Assembly (NCBI RefSeq): GCF_002846365.1
Contig: NZ_PJMW01000002.1
Coordinates: 2,232,001 to 2,296,000, forward strand
Source of the DNA: Nocardia fluminea
Lineage (GTDB): Bacteria; Actinomycetota; Actinomycetes; Mycobacteriales; Mycobacteriaceae
DNA: 64,000 nucleotides
Direction: 5' to 3'
Part shown: in pieces, positions 27,234 through 35,334 of the stretch
Numbering within the stretch: the stretch's first letter is position 1
Layout of the letters: each line of letters begins with the position of its first letter
Position numbers and translations under genes: made by a program
The notes under the pieces: model-generated
Seen by the model: only the letters and a program-made list of their open reading frames with translations
What the model was told of the DNA's origin: nothing
Databases searched by the model: none

Positions 27234-28010
27234 TCAGGGAGCTTGTTGGGGCATCTCCGGGAGCGGATGCGGCTGCGCGGTGAAGATCTCGGGCGAGCCG
27301 CCCGCGCGGGCCATGCCCTCGATCGCGCTCCAGGCCATCATCGTGAGGTAGTCGATGACGTCCTGACGCGGCATGGCCTTGTCGGTGGTGGTCCACCAGT
27401 GGGTGGCCAGCTGGATGCCGCCGACCAGCACGTACGACCACAGCATCGCGCCGTCGGTGCGGATGCCCTTGGCGCCCGCGCGATCGACCAGCACCGTGGT
27501 GACCACTTCGGCGAAGAGGCGCTCGAACTCCGCGAGGGAGGACTTGTCGCCCGCGGCGTTGCTCATGATGAACCGGTAGACCTCGGGGTCGTCGTCGACG
27601 GTGCCGACGTATTCGGTCATCGCGGCGCGCACGAGCTGGTATTCGTCGGCGTCGAGGCTGATCGCGCCGTACACGCGGGGCAGCAGCGTGGTTTCGATGA
27701 ACCGCTGCATGGTGGCGTGGACCAGGTCGTTCTTGTCCGCGAAGTACCGGTACAGCACGGTCTTGGACACGCCGATCTCGGTGGCGATCTCGTCCATGCC
27801 CGCCTGGCTGCCGCGCGCGCGGATGGCGTTGAGCGTGCCGTCGACCAGCTCCTCGCGGCGGTCGATCTTGTGCTGTCGCCACCGACGTTTGCGGCCGTCG
27901 GCCTGGCCGCCGCCGCGCACAGTAGCTCGGCTCGACTGCTCGCCGATGTCGACAAGGTCTTCGGTGGACAGGACAGCCCCCTTGTGGTCGATGTTGGCGT
28001 CTCTTGTCAA
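27234..28010 (-). CDS. TetR family transcriptional regulator (Rv0472c-like)
   Basis: A TetR regulator with KIDRREELVDGTLNAIRARG, the helix-turn-helix MDEIATEIGVSKTVLYRYF, and a long C-terminal ligand domain ending in a Pro-rich tail. From memory its position next to a DUF445 gene and the hbhA block matches M. tuberculosis Rv0472c. The start is unsure. TTG 28010 is the first start in what still looks like coding sequence (STEDLVDIGEQ); GTG 27920 is a shorter alternative. It is divergent from the DUF445 gene. Confidence 0.82.
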   Translation of the reverse strand: MTRDANIDHKGAVLSTEDLVDIGEQSSRATVRGGGQADGRKRRWRQHKIDRREELVDGTLNAIRARGSQAGMDEIATEIGVSKTVLYRYFADKNDLVHATMQRFIETTLLPRVYGAISLDADEYQLVRAAMTEYVGTVDDDPEVYRFIMSNAAGDKSSLAEFERLFAEVVTTVLVDRAGAKGIRTDGAMLWSYVLVGGIQLATHWWTTTDKAMPRQDVIDYLTMMAWSAIEGMARAGGSPEIFTAQPHPLPEMPQQAP

Positions 28011-28182
28011 CAGCTTAGGCGCGCCGGTGTGGGGTGGCGCTCCTTTGGTCCACGTTGCGGCATTTACCACACCTCGGTGCTTACCCGCGCGTACGACAAA
28101 CCGCGCGGTTCGCCGTGTCGTGGGCGACGCCACGCGGGGTTGGCGGCGGCGCACTCGCCGCACGCACAGCAGAATGGGGGCT

Positions 28183-29514
28183 ATGGAGAAATCTCCCGGC
28201 AACACGGCGGTTCTCACGCCGCGCACCGAGCCCGCCGCACAGCCCGCCGGCTTCGCGGTGATGACCGACGAGGCGGGCAAAAAACGTGACCTGTTCAAGA
28301 TGAAGGCACTGGCGACCAGCTTCCTGCTGGTGGCCAGCGTGATCTACCTGTTGTGCCGCTGGCTCGAGTCGCGCGGCGGCGGCGGTGAGTGGGTCGGCTA
28401 TGTCCGCGCGGCCTCGGAGGCGGGCATGGTCGGCGCCCTGGCCGACTGGTTCGCGGTCACCGCGCTGTTCAAGCATCCGCTGGGTCTGCCGATCCCGCAC
28501 ACCGCGATCATCCGCAAGAAGAAGGACCAGCTCGGCGAGAGCCTCGGCGCCTTCGTCGGCACCAACTTCCTCGCTCCCGACGTGGTCTCGGCCCGCCTGG
28601 ACTCGGCGCAGATCTCGCTGCGCGTGGGCCGGTGGATGGCCGATCCGGCACACGCGGCCCGGGTGGCGCAGGAGAGCGCGACGATCCTCACCGCGGTGGT
28701 GAACACCCTGCGCGACGAGGACGTCGAGCAGATCATCGACAACACCATCGTCAAGCGGATCGCCGAGCCGCTGTGGGGACCGCCGCTGGGCCGGGTGCTC
28801 TCGGAGATGATCGCCGACAACCGGCAGCGGCCGCTGATCGATCTGCTGGCCGAGCGCGCGCATCAGTGGGCGCTGGGCTCACAGGACACGATCGACCGGA
28901 TCGTGGTGCGCGATGCGCCGCAGTGGGCGCCGAAATTCGTCAACACGTTGCTTTCCGAGCGCATCTATCGGGAACTCGTCGAGTTCACCTGGAAAGTGCG
29001 TTCCGATCCCGATCATGAATTGCGCCGGGCGGCCGATCGCTTTCTCCAGGATTTCGCCGAGGATTTGCAACACGACGATGCGATGATCGCGAAGGCGGAG
29101 AAGGTCAAGGCCGAGATCATGGGCCGCGAGCAGATCACCGGAATGGCCGAGGCCACGTGGCGGGCGGCGAAGCGGTTGATCCTGGAATCGGCCGAGGATC
29201 CCGATTCCACACTTCGGCGCAAGGTTGCCGAGAATGTGCAGCAGCTCGGCGAGCGGCTGCGTGACGATCCGGAGATGCGTGGCAAAGTGGACGGGTGGAT
29301 CGACCGCGGTGCGCGCTATCTCGTCGGAAACTACTCCGCGGAGATCACGACCTTGGTGACCGATACGGTCGCGCGCTGGGACGCCGACGAGGCGAGCAGG
29401 AAGATCGAATTGCAGGTGGGCCGGGATCTGCAGTTCATCAGGATCAACGGCACGGTCGTCGGCTCGCTCGCCGGCCTCGCCATCTACACGATCTCGCAGC
29501 TGCTGTTCCACTGA
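28183..29514 (+). CDS. DUF445 membrane protein (Rv0473-like)
   Basis: A 443-residue DUF445 protein. One helix near the N-terminus (ALATSFLLVASVIYLLC) is followed by the family block EAGMVGALADWFAVTALFKHPLGLPIPHTAII. Next comes a long charged, largely helical region (DFAEDLQHDDAMIAKAEK, VAENVQQLGERLRDD). A last helix (GSLAGLAIYTISQLLF) ends the protein. Its role is unknown; orthologues sit beside hbhA in mycobacteria. ATG 28183 has a -10-like CAGAAT seven bases upstream, so the mRNA may be leaderless; ATG 28174 is in frame. Confidence 0.85.
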   Translation: MEKSPGNTAVLTPRTEPAAQPAGFAVMTDEAGKKRDLFKMKALATSFLLVASVIYLLCRWLESRGGGGEWVGYVRAASEAGMVGALADWFAVTALFKHPLGLPIPHTAIIRKKKDQLGESLGAFVGTNFLAPDVVSARLDSAQISLRVGRWMADPAHAARVAQESATILTAVVNTLRDEDVEQIIDNTIVKRIAEPLWGPPLGRVLSEMIADNRQRPLIDLLAERAHQWALGSQDTIDRIVVRDAPQWAPKFVNTLLSERIYRELVEFTWKVRSDPDHELRRAADRFLQDFAEDLQHDDAMIAKAEKVKAEIMGREQITGMAEATWRAAKRLILESAEDPDSTLRRKVAENVQQLGERLRDDPEMRGKVDGWIDRGARYLVGNYSAEITTLVTDTVARWDADEASRKIELQVGRDLQFIRINGTVVGSLAGLAIYTISQLLFH

Positions 29515-29574
29515 GTTGCCCGTCGACCGGGTCGAGTGCCTGGTCGCCGGGGTGAACGCTGGTTGGCACGCCGA

Positions 29575-29619
29575 GTGCTAACTGTAGTGCTTGCAATAGT
29601 TAGCACCCTGTTCTAGTAT
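29575..29619 (+). promoter_or_regulatory. Promoter with flanking inverted repeat upstream of the XRE regulator
   Basis: A -35 TTGCAA (29591-29596), a 17-base spacer and a -10 TAGTAT (29614-29619) form the best sigma-70-type promoter in the window. GTGCTAAC (29575-29582) and GTTAGCAC (29599-29606) form a perfect 8-bp inverted repeat that brackets the -35 box. Such a position fits repression, perhaps by the XRE protein encoded just downstream. Confidence 0.7.
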
Positions 29620-29646
29620 TGGCCTTACAACGCCAGAAGGTGAGCG

Positions 29647-30093
29647 ATGACAGACCAACCCGAGAGTCGTGTAGCGCACGCGGCTCAAGATATCGGAGGT
29701 TTCATCAGGGCACAGCGCGAAGGCGCGCAGGTGTCCCTGCGTCAGCTCGCCGCTCTGGCGGGGGTAAGTAATCCGTACCTGAGCCAAATCGAACGCGGAT
29801 TACGTAATCCCTCCGCCGAAGTACTCGCGCAGATCGCCAAGGCACTGCGGGTTTCCTCGGAGGTGTTGTATGTGCGGGCAGGATTTCTGGAACAGCGTCC
29901 GCACAGCCCGGTCCGTGACGCCCTGCTCGCCGACACTTCGGTGTCCGAGCGGCAGAAACAGGTGTTGCTGGAAATCTATGAGTCGTTTCGCCGGGAAAAC
30001 GGGGAAGAAGCCGGCTCAGGGGGGAACGAACGAGACACTGACGTTTCGTTCACGACAACTGACACTCCGCCACACCAGGAGACTGAAGACTGA
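29647..30093 (+). CDS. XRE family helix-turn-helix regulator (Rv0474-like)
   Basis: A 148-residue regulator. Residues about 18-75 form a lambda-repressor-type HTH: IRAQREGAQVSLRQLAALAG, VSNPYLSQIERGLRNPS, AEVLAQIAKALRVS. The C-terminal part (SVSERQKQVLLEIYESFRRE) resembles the end of mycobacterial Rv0474, and the rest is acidic and Thr-rich. It overlaps hbhA by one base (TGATG), so it is co-transcribed with the adhesin gene and likely regulates it or itself through the inverted repeat upstream. ATG 29647 follows AGAAGG. Confidence 0.9.
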   Translation: MTDQPESRVAHAAQDIGGFIRAQREGAQVSLRQLAALAGVSNPYLSQIERGLRNPSAEVLAQIAKALRVSSEVLYVRAGFLEQRPHSPVRDALLADTSVSERQKQVLLEIYESFRRENGEEAGSGGNERDTDVSFTTTDTPPHQETED

Positions 30094-30758
30094 TGACCGA
30101 GAAGACCGCCACTGTGACCAAGCCGCTGTTCGCCACCGTCGGCGCCGGTGACGCCATCTACGCCGCCGTGAACGACGTCGTCGCCGACGTCCGTGGCCGC
30201 GTTGTCGCCACCGATGCCAAGACTCGCGTCGAAGAGGCCCGCGAGCGCATCGCGAACGTGCCCGCCGACGTGCAGGCCCAGTTCGACACCCTGCGTGACC
30301 GCATCGCCGGCCTCCCCTCGGAGCTGCCGGAGGACCTCGCCGAGCTGCGCGAGAAGTTCACCCCCGAAGAGCTGCGCAAGCTGGCCGAGCAGTACTACCG
30401 CCAGGCGCTCGACATCTACGCCGATCTCGCCGTTCGCGGTGAGGAGACCGTCGACCGGTTGCGTGCCAACCAGGCCGTCGACGAGCAGATCGGCCGCGTC
30501 GAGACCCTCTACAAGGATGCCTCCGCTCGCGCCGAGGACGCCCTGACCAAGGTCAACGACCTGCTGGGCCGTACCAAGGCCGAGGCCCAGGCGGTGGCCG
30601 ACAAGGTCGACGCCGTGGTCGAGGCCGAGGTCGTCGCGGTCACCACCGAGCCTGCTCCGGCCAAGCCCGCCGCCGCGGCGCCCGCCCCGGCCCCGAAGAA
30701 GGCTCCGGCCGCCAAGAAGGCCGCGCCGGCCAAGAAGGCCGCGCCGAAGAAGATCTGA
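30093..30758 (+). CDS. hbhA: Heparin-binding haemagglutinin homologue
   Basis: A 221-residue surface-associated protein (199 in M. tuberculosis HbhA). The N-terminal half is a long coiled coil (KTRVEEARERIANVP, DVQAQFDTLRDRIAGLP). The C-terminus is the hallmark Lys/Ala/Pro tail (KKAPAAKKAAPAKKAAPKK), which in mycobacteria binds heparan sulphate and is methylated on lysines. There is no signal peptide, as in HbhA. ATG 30093 overlaps the stop of the XRE gene. A strong hairpin follows 23 bases after the stop. Confidence 0.93.
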   Translation: MTEKTATVTKPLFATVGAGDAIYAAVNDVVADVRGRVVATDAKTRVEEARERIANVPADVQAQFDTLRDRIAGLPSELPEDLAELREKFTPEELRKLAEQYYRQALDIYADLAVRGEETVDRLRANQAVDEQIGRVETLYKDASARAEDALTKVNDLLGRTKAEAQAVADKVDAVVEAEVVAVTTEPAPAKPAAAAPAPAPKKAPAAKKAAPAKKAAPKKI

Positions 30759-30780
30759 TTCGCCTTCGCGCATCACCGCT

Positions 30781-30821
30781 GACAGCGGCCCCGTACACCA
30801 GGTGTGTGCGGGGCCGCTGTT
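30781..30821 (+). terminator. Hairpin after hbhA, overlapping the next promoter
   Basis: An 11- to 12-bp stem (ACAGCGGCCCC with GGGGCCGCTGT, 30782-30792 with 30810-30820) encloses a 17-base loop. Only a weak T-run follows. A -10 TATGAT begins at 30824, so the stem lies in the -35 region of the DUF2516 gene. Confidence 0.65.
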
Positions 30822-30823
30822 CG

Positions 30824-30829
30824 TATGAT
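30824..30829 (+). promoter_or_regulatory. -10 box TATGAT of the DUF2516 gene
   Basis: TATGAT matches five of the six TATAAT bases and ends six bases before GTG 30836, so transcription would begin at or next to the start codon (leaderless mRNA). Confidence 0.65.
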
Positions 30830-30835
30830 GGGGGT

Positions 30836-31132
30836 GTGAACATGGTGAATGGGATGACCTCGCTGATTCTGCTGATCCTGTGGATCGGCGCCTTCGGCGC
30901 GACGGTGTTCGCGCTCATTCACGCTGTGCGCCAGCGTTCGGATGCCTTCACCGCTGTCGACAAGATGACCAAGCCGATCTGGCTGGCCATTCTCGGCGGT
31001 GCGCTGGTGTTTCTGCTGATCGGCATCGGCGGGCTGGGGATGCTGTCGTTCATCGCGATCATCGCCACCGGGGTCTACCTGGCCGATGTGCGCCCGAAGG
31101 TGGACGAGGTGCAGCGCGGGCCGCGCTGGTAA
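30836..31132 (+). CDS. DUF2516 small membrane protein (Rv0476-like)
   Basis: A 98-residue protein with two strong membrane helices (MTSLILLILWIGAFGATVFALIHAV and ILGGALVFLLIGIGGLGMLSFIAIIATG-type segments) and a short charged end (DVRPKVDEVQRGPRW). This fits DUF2516, a family next to hbhA in mycobacteria (Rv0476). GTG 30836 is favoured because a TATGAT -10 box ends six bases before it; ATG 30842 is two codons downstream. Function unknown. Confidence 0.8.
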   Translation: MNMVNGMTSLILLILWIGAFGATVFALIHAVRQRSDAFTAVDKMTKPIWLAILGGALVFLLIGIGGLGMLSFIAIIATGVYLADVRPKVDEVQRGPRW

Positions 31133-31169
31133 ATACCGGCGCGAAGGGCTCGCGGGTGAGTGGTACGCG

Positions 31170-31194
31170 GTGTTACTGTATCTATCAGTAACAC
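31170..31194. promoter_or_regulatory. Perfect 9-7-9 palindrome, TetR-type operator candidate
   Basis: GTGTTACTG (31170-31178), seven bases TATCTAT, and CAGTAACAC (31186-31194) form a perfect inverted repeat. It lies 14 bases before the ATG of the alpha/beta hydrolase gene and just before its AAAGGAG. Size and symmetry suit a TetR dimer. No regulator gene is adjacent. Confidence 0.65.
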
Positions 31195-31208
31195 AAAGGA
31201 GTGTACCG

Positions 31209-32261
31209 ATGCGCGCAAAGTTGCCGACGGCTCTGGTGACCCTGGTCGACCGGGTGTCCACCATGGTCGAAACCACCCTCGCCGCTCACCGGGCGGATCT
31301 GCGGACGCGGACGCACGGGATCGCGGCCTTCGATCCGCCGCGGATGCCGCACGACGTGATCCCGGTGGTCACCGCCGACGGCGCCCGCCTGCGGGTACAC
31401 GCCTATGGCCCGGTCGACGCGCCCGTCATCGTGTTCGCCCACGGCTGGACGTGCTCGCTCGAATACTGGAACGCCCAGATCAACGCCTTCGCCGGCGAGT
31501 ACCGGGTGGTCGCCTACGACCAGCGCGGCCACGGCGAGAGCACCAACGGCTACGCCCGCCCGAGCACGAATCTGCTCGCCGACGACCTGTGCGACGTGCT
31601 CGACGCCGTGCTGCTGCCGGGTCAGCGCGCGGTACTGGCCGGGCACAGCATGGGCGGGATGACGCTCATCGCCTGGGCGGGCCGATACCCCGAGCGGGTC
31701 GCCGAGCAGGCCGCCGCGGTGATTCTCACCAACACCGGCGCGCACTCCCTGGTCGAGGTGTCGACCATGGTTCCCGGCCTGAACATCCCGCTGCGGATTC
31801 TCGGTGGCCGGTCGATGCCGACGCCGGACTGGCTCGGCAGGCTCATCCTCGGTACCCCCGTGGTGTTCCCGCCGATCAAGCCGGTGCGCTGGATCTTCGC
31901 CCGCCAGGTGATGACTCTCGATACCTCGCGCGAGAAGCTGAACTACGCGCTGTCGGTGGTGCGCGGCTGCCCGATGATGACGCGCTCGCGCTACGGGTTC
32001 CTGCTCACCGAGCTGCATCTGGGCGATGACGCGAAGAACTTCTCGGTCCCGACCACCGTGCTCGCGGGCGATCGCGACGACATGACCCCCGCGATCCACG
32101 CCGAGCGTCTGGCCGCGCTGCTCCAGGAAGCGGGCACGCTCGCCGCGTTCAAGGTGCTGCCTACCGGACATCTGGGCAATGTCGAACGCTTCGACCTGTT
32201 CAATGCCGAAGTGGCCAGGGTGCTCGACGCCGTCCGCGAGCCCGTGCGCGCCCTGGCCTGA
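31209..32261 (+). CDS. Alpha/beta hydrolase
   Basis: A 350-residue hydrolase of the lipase/epoxide-hydrolase type. Oxyanion segment FAHGWTCSLEYW, then YDQRGHGES, nucleophile elbow LAGHSMGGM, catalytic Asp region VLAGDRDDMTP and His in LPTGHLGNVERF. The N-terminus (LPTALVTLVDRVSTMVETTLAAH) is amphipathic and may touch the membrane. ATG 31209 follows AAAGGAG. The start is preceded by a perfect palindrome, so the gene is likely repressed by a distant TetR-type protein. Substrate unknown. Confidence 0.87.
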   Translation: MRAKLPTALVTLVDRVSTMVETTLAAHRADLRTRTHGIAAFDPPRMPHDVIPVVTADGARLRVHAYGPVDAPVIVFAHGWTCSLEYWNAQINAFAGEYRVVAYDQRGHGESTNGYARPSTNLLADDLCDVLDAVLLPGQRAVLAGHSMGGMTLIAWAGRYPERVAEQAAAVILTNTGAHSLVEVSTMVPGLNIPLRILGGRSMPTPDWLGRLILGTPVVFPPIKPVRWIFARQVMTLDTSREKLNYALSVVRGCPMMTRSRYGFLLTELHLGDDAKNFSVPTTVLAGDRDDMTPAIHAERLAALLQEAGTLAAFKVLPTGHLGNVERFDLFNAEVARVLDAVREPVRALA

Positions 32262-32281
32262 CCGCCTGCGAGAATCGGCGG

Positions 32282-33172
32282 ATGAGTTCTACCGCTGTGA
32301 CCTCGGACGACCGTCGGTTCGTGCTGACCCTCGGGTGCCCGGACCGGCCGGGCATCATCGCCCGGATCTCCTCGTTCATCGCCGAATTCGGCGGCTCGAT
32401 CGTGGAGGCCGGGTACCACTCCGACGGTGACATCGGCTGGTTCTTCACCCGCCAGGCCGTGAAGGCCTCGACGGTGCCGTTCGCCATCGACGAGCTGCGG
32501 GTGCGCTTCGCGGAGGTGGCCGCCGAGTTCGGTCCGGAGACCGACTGGCAGCTGCACGATTCCGGTGCGCCCAGGCGGGCGGTCCTGCTGGTCAGCAAGG
32601 ACGGGCACTGCCTGCACGATCTGCTCGGCCGCGCGCAGGCCGGTGAACTGCCCGCGACCATCGAGGCCGTGATCGGCAATCACCCGGATCTGGCGGGCAT
32701 GACCGAGGCACACGGGGTGAAGTTCTACCACGTGCCGTTCCCGAAGGACCCGGCCGAGCGCGGACCGGCGTTCGAGCAGGTACGCGACCTCGTGGACTCC
32801 CACGATCCGCACGCCGTGGTGCTCGCCCGGTTCATGCAGGTGCTACCCGCCGAGCTGTGCGCGCACTGGGCCGGGCGGGCGATCAACATCCACCACAGCT
32901 TCCTGCCCTCGTTCGTCGGTGCGCGGCCCTATCACCAGGCGTACGCGCGTGGGGTGAAGCTGATCGGGGCGACCTGCCACTACGTCACCGCCGAGCTGGA
33001 CGCGGGCCCGATCCTCGAGCAGGACGTGATCCGGGTCGATCACGCCGACGACGTGCGCGACATGGTCAGACAGGGCCGTGACATCGAGCGGGTCGTGCTC
33101 GCGCGTGGCCTGCGCTGGCACCTCGAGGGCCGGGTGCTCGTGCACGGTCGGCGCACGGTGGTCTTCGAGTGA
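32282..33172 (+). CDS. purU: Formyltetrahydrofolate deformylase
   Basis: A 296-residue enzyme hydrolysing 10-formyltetrahydrofolate to formate and tetrahydrofolate, which balances one-carbon pools and feeds PurT-type purine synthesis. An N-terminal ACT domain (FVLTLGCPDRPGIIARISSF) is followed by the formyltransferase fold with the catalytic block INIHHSFLPSFVGARPY and the final-domain GATCHYVTAELDAGPILEQD. Length fits the family. It starts 20 bases after the hydrolase and is convergent with the GNAT gene, one base between stops. Confidence 0.95.
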   Translation: MSSTAVTSDDRRFVLTLGCPDRPGIIARISSFIAEFGGSIVEAGYHSDGDIGWFFTRQAVKASTVPFAIDELRVRFAEVAAEFGPETDWQLHDSGAPRRAVLLVSKDGHCLHDLLGRAQAGELPATIEAVIGNHPDLAGMTEAHGVKFYHVPFPKDPAERGPAFEQVRDLVDSHDPHAVVLARFMQVLPAELCAHWAGRAINIHHSFLPSFVGARPYHQAYARGVKLIGATCHYVTAELDAGPILEQDVIRVDHADDVRDMVRQGRDIERVVLARGLRWHLEGRVLVHGRRTVVFE

Positions 33173-33173
33173 C

Positions 33174-33701
33174 CTACAGGTCGTAAAACGGTGCGGGATA
33201 ACGGAATTCGCCGGTGACGGCGGAGTCGTAGGCCGTGAGCGGGCGGACCTGGAAATACGGCGCCCACTCGGCCTCGTCGGGCACGACGCCCAGGCGGGGA
33301 CCGGGGACGAAGCCGAATCGGGCGTAGTAGTCGGGATCGCCGACCAGGCCGACGACCGATTCGTCCAGGGCATCGGCGGCGCCGAGGGCGGCGTGGACCA
33401 GCGCCGAGCCGACGCCGGCCTTCTGATGGTCGGGGTCGACGCCGAGCGGGCCGAGCGCCAGCACCGGGAACGGGCCGATACCGGCCCGGGTGAGACAGAT
33501 GTGCCCTACGACGGTGTCGTATTCGAGGGCGACCAGCGACAGGGTCGGCATCCACGACTCGTCGGTGCGTAGCGTCTCGACGAGGGCGGGTTCGGGTGGT
33601 TCGGCGACGGCCGGATCGCCCGCGTACTGCGGGGCGAAGGCGGCGCGGTGGATCGCGGCGATCGCCGCGGCGTCCGCTGGGGTCTCGCGACGGATCAGCA
33701 C
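33174..33701 (-). CDS. GNAT family N-acetyltransferase
   Basis: A 175-residue acetyltransferase. The acetyl-CoA loop is seen as LGPLGVDPDHQKAGVGSALVHAAL, with the later segment VVGLVGDPDYYARFGFVPGPRLG. This second block is typical of the small YhbS-like group of GNATs. The acceptor is unknown. The GTG at 33701 was chosen just before LIRRETPADAAAI; the frame continues upstream without family features. It is divergent from deoC, 92 bases apart. Confidence 0.85.
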   Translation of the reverse strand: MLIRRETPADAAAIAAIHRAAFAPQYAGDPAVAEPPEPALVETLRTDESWMPTLSLVALEYDTVVGHICLTRAGIGPFPVLALGPLGVDPDHQKAGVGSALVHAALGAADALDESVVGLVGDPDYYARFGFVPGPRLGVVPDEAEWAPYFQVRPLTAYDSAVTGEFRYPAPFYDL

Positions 33702-33793
33702 AGGCTTAAGTGTCCAGGATTTGGGTAGGGGAGCGCAATGATGTGCCGTGCCCGATGTGCCGGACCCGGCCGCGGATGTGCGATGCTCGGGCA

Positions 33794-34459
33794 ATGACTT
33801 CCGCGTCGCTGACCCGGGCCGCCGTGGCCGACATGATCGACCACACCCTGCTCGCCCCGGAAGCCACGCCCGCTGATGTCGACGCGCTGATCGTCGAGGC
33901 GCGCAAGCTCGGGGTGTACGCGATCTGTCTGTCGCCCTCGATGCTGCCGGTGCGCGCGCCGGGACTGGTGGTGGCCACTGTCGCCGGTTTCCCGTCCGGC
34001 AAACACCATTCGCTGGTGAAGGGTGCCGAGGCGCGGCTGGCCGTGGACCAGGGCGCGCACGAGGTGGACATGGTGATCGACGTGGGCGCCGCGCTCGCGG
34101 GTGATTTCAACGCCGTGCTCGCCGACATCATCACCGTGCGGGAGGCGACCAGGGATCGCGCCGTGCTGAAGGTGATCATCGAATCGGCCGCGCTCAGCGA
34201 CGAGGCGATCGTCGGCGCGTGCCGGGCGGCCGAGCGGGCGGGCGCCGATTTCGTGAAGACCTCCACCGGTTTTCACCCCTCGGGCGGTGCGAGCGCGCAC
34301 GCGGTGCGGTTGATGGCCGAGACCGTCGGTGGGCGACTCGGGGTGAAGGCCAGTGGCGGGATCCGCACCGCCGAGGACGCCGCCGCGATGATCGAGGCAG
34401 GCGCTACGCGGCTCGGTTTGTCGAAATCGGCCGCGGTCCTCGACGGTTTTCCCGACTAG
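33794..34459 (+). CDS. deoC: Deoxyribose-phosphate aldolase
   Basis: A 221-residue class I aldolase that splits 2-deoxyribose 5-phosphate into glyceraldehyde 3-phosphate and acetaldehyde for nucleoside use. It has the family start ([17 protein letters not shown]), [13 protein letters not shown], the Schiff-base lysine in FVKTSTGF and the second lysine in [10 protein letters not shown]. It corresponds to Rv0478, although its strand differs from the M. tuberculosis arrangement as I remember it. It is convergent with the DUF2993 gene. Confidence 0.95.
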   Translation: MTSASLTRAAVADMIDHTLLAPEATPADVDALIVEARKLGVYAICLSPSMLPVRAPGLVVATVAGFPSGKHHSLVKGAEARLAVDQGAHEVDMVIDVGAALAGDFNAVLADIITVREATRDRAVLKVIIESAALSDEAIVGACRAAERAGADFVKTSTGFHPSGGASAHAVRLMAETVGGRLGVKASGGIRTAEDAAAMIEAGATRLGLSKSAAVLDGFPD

Positions 34460-34493
34460 GCGGGGTTTTTCGCGCGGTCATCGCCTCGCGGGA

Positions 34494-35228
34494 TCAGCAG
34501 GTGAAATCGGACTGCTGACCGGAGGGGGCGCTGTCGAGTGTGGTCTTGCCGCCTGAAAGATGCACGTTCACACCGTCATCGGTGACCTCGACCTGCTGCG
34601 CGCGCAGGCCGAGCGGGTAGCTCTGCAAGCTCTGCGTGAAGGTCTCGACGATGCCCTGCACGAGGTCTGTGGGCAGGCCGATGCCGAGCAGCTGCGCCGA
34701 CTTCGTCTCCACGATGACGTTGCCGTCGCGGACCAGCGGCTGCACCTCCAGCTGGGCGAGGCCGCCGAGCACATCGAGTGTCAGCACGCCGGTGCTCGCC
34801 GAGGAGCGCACGCCGCTGACCATGGTGCCGAGGGTCTCGCGGATGCCGTCGTTGTCCCAGGTCACGTCGGCGGTCGAGCTCTCGATGGTACCGCCGCCGC
34901 GGCCACCGTCGACGAGCTCGATGTCGTCGAATTTCGCGTGGACCACCATGCCGACCGCGGGGCCGAACTTGTTGTCCTCGCTGTCGACGGTGAGCGAGCC
35001 GACCTTGCCGTCCACATAGGACAGCAGGATCGGTCGCGCGCCGAAGCCCACGTCGATACCTGAGCCCATCTGCTGCTCGAACGCGCTGCTGATGCAGCTC
35101 GAGATCTTGTGCCGGGCATAGGCTTCGGTCGCGCCGACAGCCGCGACGAGCAGGGCTGCGACCACGGCCAACGCGATCACCAGCGAGCGCCGACCGATCC
35201 TGGGGCGAGGGGGCTTCTGTGTGGTCAT
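34494..35228 (-). CDS. DUF2993 protein (LmeA-like)
   Basis: A 244-residue protein. A basic start (TTQKPPRPRIGRRS) leads to one membrane helix or signal (LVIALAVVAALLVAAVGATEA), and the rest lies outside the membrane. The DUF2993 fold is indicated by the paired segments FGARPILLSYVDGKVGSLTVDSEDN-type and KFDDIELVDGG. LmeA, a mycobacterial DUF2993 member, supports lipomannan mannan elongation; this gene sits where Rv0479c does. A single Cys ends the protein (QSDFTC). ATG 35228 directly precedes the basic start. Confidence 0.8.
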   Translation of the reverse strand: MTTQKPPRPRIGRRSLVIALAVVAALLVAAVGATEAYARHKISSCISSAFEQQMGSGIDVGFGARPILLSYVDGKVGSLTVDSEDNKFGPAVGMVVHAKFDDIELVDGGRGGGTIESSTADVTWDNDGIRETLGTMVSGVRSSASTGVLTLDVLGGLAQLEVQPLVRDGNVIVETKSAQLLGIGLPTDLVQGIVETFTQSLQSYPLGLRAQQVEVTDDGVNVHLSGGKTTLDSAPSGQQSDFTC

Positions 35229-35334
35229 AGCAACGAATTCTTCCCGATCTTTCTGTGTCCGCTCTGAGGACGTGGTGAAAGCCTTCACAGCAAAATGTGA
35301 CCTGGCGCACGCAACCGGGCGTAATCTGGGTTTC

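Noticed and set aside
25394..27283. Long plus-strand frame opposite the AarF kinase gene
   Set aside because: The kinase on the minus strand has all family motifs and a good ribosome-binding site; this frame has none.
29575..29606. CIRCE (HrcA) element upstream of the XRE gene
   Set aside because: The half-sites resemble CIRCE arms but are in the inverse order and the spacer is 16 instead of 9; an XRE operator is more likely.
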